Below, piece after piece: positions 62,552 through 64,000 of a DNA stretch of 64,000 nt (positions within the stretch are counted from its first letter, which is position 1; every line of letters begins with the position of its first letter). A program made the position numbers and the translations under genes. Source of the stretch: Mesorhizobium sp. B2-3-4 (GTDB taxonomy: Bacteria; Pseudomonadota; Alphaproteobacteria; Rhizobiales; Rhizobiaceae); the NCBI RefSeq assembly GCF_006442315.1, contig NZ_VFVY01000002.1, positions 434,001 to 498,000 on the forward strand, written 5' to 3'. Under the pieces are notes generated by a model. It was not told the origin of the DNA. It was given only the letters and a program-made list of their open reading frames with translations, and made no database searches.

Positions 62552-64000
62552 TGCGTGACCTTCTGATCGGCATCGACGCCGGCACCTCGGTCATCAAGTC
62601 CATCGCCTTCGACACGAAGGGCCGGCAGATTGCCGCCGCGGCTACGCCGAACCATTATGAGACGCTGCCGGGCGGCGGCGCCGAGCAGGATCTGGCCCGC
62701 ACATGGGCCGATGCCGCCACGACGCTCCGCCAGCTTGCCGACAAGGTGCCCGATCTCGCCAGCCGGACCGTCGCCATCGCGGTGACCGGGCAGGGCGACG
62801 GCACCTGGCTGATCGACGCCAAGGGCGAGCCGGTGGCCAAGGGCTGGCTCTGGCTCGACGCGCGCGCGGCCGGTGTCGTCGAGGAAATCCGCGCACGGCC
62901 GGAAGACCGGCTGCGCTTCGAGAAGACCGGTAGCGGGCTAGCCGCCTGCCAGCAGGGCTCGCAGTTCGTCTTCATGAAGCGCACCATGCCAGAAATGCTC
63001 GGCAAGGCCGCGACCGCCTTCCACTGCAAGGACTGGCTCTACTTCAAGCTGACAGGCGAACGTGCGACGGATCCGTCCGAAGGCACCTTCACCTTCGGCG
63101 ATTTCCGCACCCGCGACTATAATGAGGATGTGCTGGACGTGCTCGGCGTTGGCCACCTCAGGCACCTGCTGCCGCCGATCGTCGACGGCACCAGGCATAG
63201 CGCCGGGCTGTCGGCTGCCGCCGCTGGCGTCACCGGAATGCTTGCCGGGACGCCCGTCGTGCTCGGCTATGTCGATGTCGTCTGCACCGCGCTCGGCGCC
63301 GGCCTCCTCGACCGCGAGCGCAGGCCCGGCTGCTCTATCATCGGTTCGACCGGTATGCATATGCGGCTGGCCGAGACCCCCGACGATGTGCAGCTCAACG
63401 AGGCCAAGACCGGCTACACCATGGCGATGCCGGCGCCCGGCGTGTTCGCGCAGATGCAGTCCAACATGGCGGCAACGCTCAACATCGACTGGGTGCTGGG
63501 GCTTGCCTCCGGCATTCTCGCCTCGCAGGGCATCACCCGCAGCAATGGCGAGATGATCGCGCTGGTCGACGCCTGGATATCGGCCTCGCGACCGGCGTCG
63601 CTGCTCTACCAGCCCTATGTCTCGGAAGCCGGCGAGCGCGGCCCGTTCGTCGATGCCAATGCCAGGGCAGGCTTCGTCGGTATTTCCTCGCGCCACGGCT
63701 ACGCCGACCTGGTGCGCGCTGTCTTCGAAGGCCTGGCCTTCGCCGCGCGCGACTGCTACGCCGCCATGGGGCCGCTGCCGCGCGAAATCCGGCTGACCGG
63801 CGGCGCCGCCAGAAGCCCGGCGCTGCGCAAGATCCTGGGTGCGGCCATCGGCGCCGACACGCGCACCAGCGCGCGCGAGGAGGCGGGTGCGGCCGGCGCG
63901 GCGATGATCGCCGCGGTCTGCGTCGGCCAATACGCTTCCATGGACGACTGCGTCGGCGAATGGGTGACGCCGCTGCTTGGCGAGGCCGAACCGAGCGACC
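62551..64000 (+). CDS. FGGY-family carbohydrate kinase (5' part, runs off the window)
   Basis: At least 483 codons, open to the last base. N-terminal FGGY domain: GIDAGTSVIKSIAF phosphate-binding loop, VTGQGDGTW with the catalytic-region Asp, WLWLDARA. C-terminal domain: IGSTGMHM and LTGGAARSPALRKILG (adenosine site), EEAGAAGAAM. Typical of kinases for polyols, ketopentoses, glycerol or erythritol; the exact substrate is not clear. The ATG at 62551 overlaps the ATPase B stop (TGATG). Most of the usual length (about 500 residues) is present. It would phosphorylate the compound brought in by the preceding importer. Confidence 0.9.
   Translation, partial: MRDLLIGIDAGTSVIKSIAFDTKGRQIAAAATPNHYETLPGGGAEQDLARTWADAATTLRQLADKVPDLASRTVAIAVTGQGDGTWLIDAKGEPVAKGWLWLDARAAGVVEEIRARPEDRLRFEKTGSGLAACQQGSQFVFMKRTMPEMLGKAATAFHCKDWLYFKLTGERATDPSEGTFTFGDFRTRDYNEDVLDVLGVGHLRHLLPPIVDGTRHSAGLSAAAAGVTGMLAGTPVVLGYVDVVCTALGAGLLDRERRPGCSIIGSTGMHMRLAETPDDVQLNEAKTGYTMAMPAPGVFAQMQSNMAATLNIDWVLGLASGILASQGITRSNGEMIALVDAWISASRPASLLYQPYVSEAGERGPFVDANARAGFVGISSRHGYADLVRAVFEGLAFAARDCYAAMGPLPREIRLTGGAARSPALRKILGAAIGADTRTSAREEAGAAGAAMIAAVCVGQYASMDDCVGEWVTPLLGEAEPSD

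Overview
The window looks like chromosome from a Mesorhizobium-type member of the Rhizobiales (Alphaproteobacteria). The coding DNA is GC-rich and dense with ABC importers. There is a dctA/dctBD locus with a sigma-54 promoter, a short second FtsZ, and many LacI, DeoR, GntR, RpiR and SorC regulators beside small catabolic operons. I found no rRNA, tRNA, integrase, insertion sequence, CRISPR array or phage gene. The genus is an inference from gene content, not from a marker gene.

Layout. 1-2593: end of a branched-chain amino-acid type ABC operon, with the second ATPase fused to a Tm-1-like/UPF0261 domain. 2683-4872: flotillin-like SPFH protein, followed by a large imperfect inverted repeat. 5125-7090: two SRPBCC-domain genes, the second fused to a quinone oxidoreductase. 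7099-12719: a tagatose/galactitol-type sugar locus (GatZ/KbaZ protein, PfkB kinase, LacI regulator, alpha/beta hydrolase, Gfo/Idh dehydrogenase). 12950-25462: a DeoR regulator diverging from a 12-gene operon that holds a complete sugar ABC importer, two kinases, a class I aldolase, two TIM-barrel isomerases, a dehydrogenase, a hydrolase and a ribulose-phosphate-epimerase-like enzyme. 25636-30477: dctA, dctB, dctD. 30534-30962: GNAT acetyltransferase.

30963-42629 reads as a peptidoglycan-recycling regulon. It holds murQ, a Dpp-type ABC importer, a serine hydrolase and anmK on one strand, a murA paralogue with a BadF-type amino-sugar kinase, and a MurR-like RpiR regulator. The same 15-bp palindrome lies in front of murQ and between murA and rpiR. 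42635-44938: glutamine-synthetase-like enzyme and a GntR regulator. 45189-54307: a second Dpp-type importer split between two convergent units, with two paralogous hydrolases, a C45 self-processing acyltransferase and a GntR regulator with two winged helices; a shared motif precedes both units. 54511-55548: ftsZ2-like gene. 55895-64000: SorC regulator and a polyol-type ABC importer with two different, complementarily degenerate ATPases, ending in an FGGY kinase cut by the window edge.

The most interesting parts are the cell-wall recycling regulon with its shared operator, the two non-identical ATPases of the last importer, the 12-gene sugar operon of unknown substrate, and the split hydrolase/acyltransferase importer. 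Genes within each cluster are tightly packed (4-bp ATGA or 1-bp TGATG overlaps), which supports co-transcription and coupled translation.
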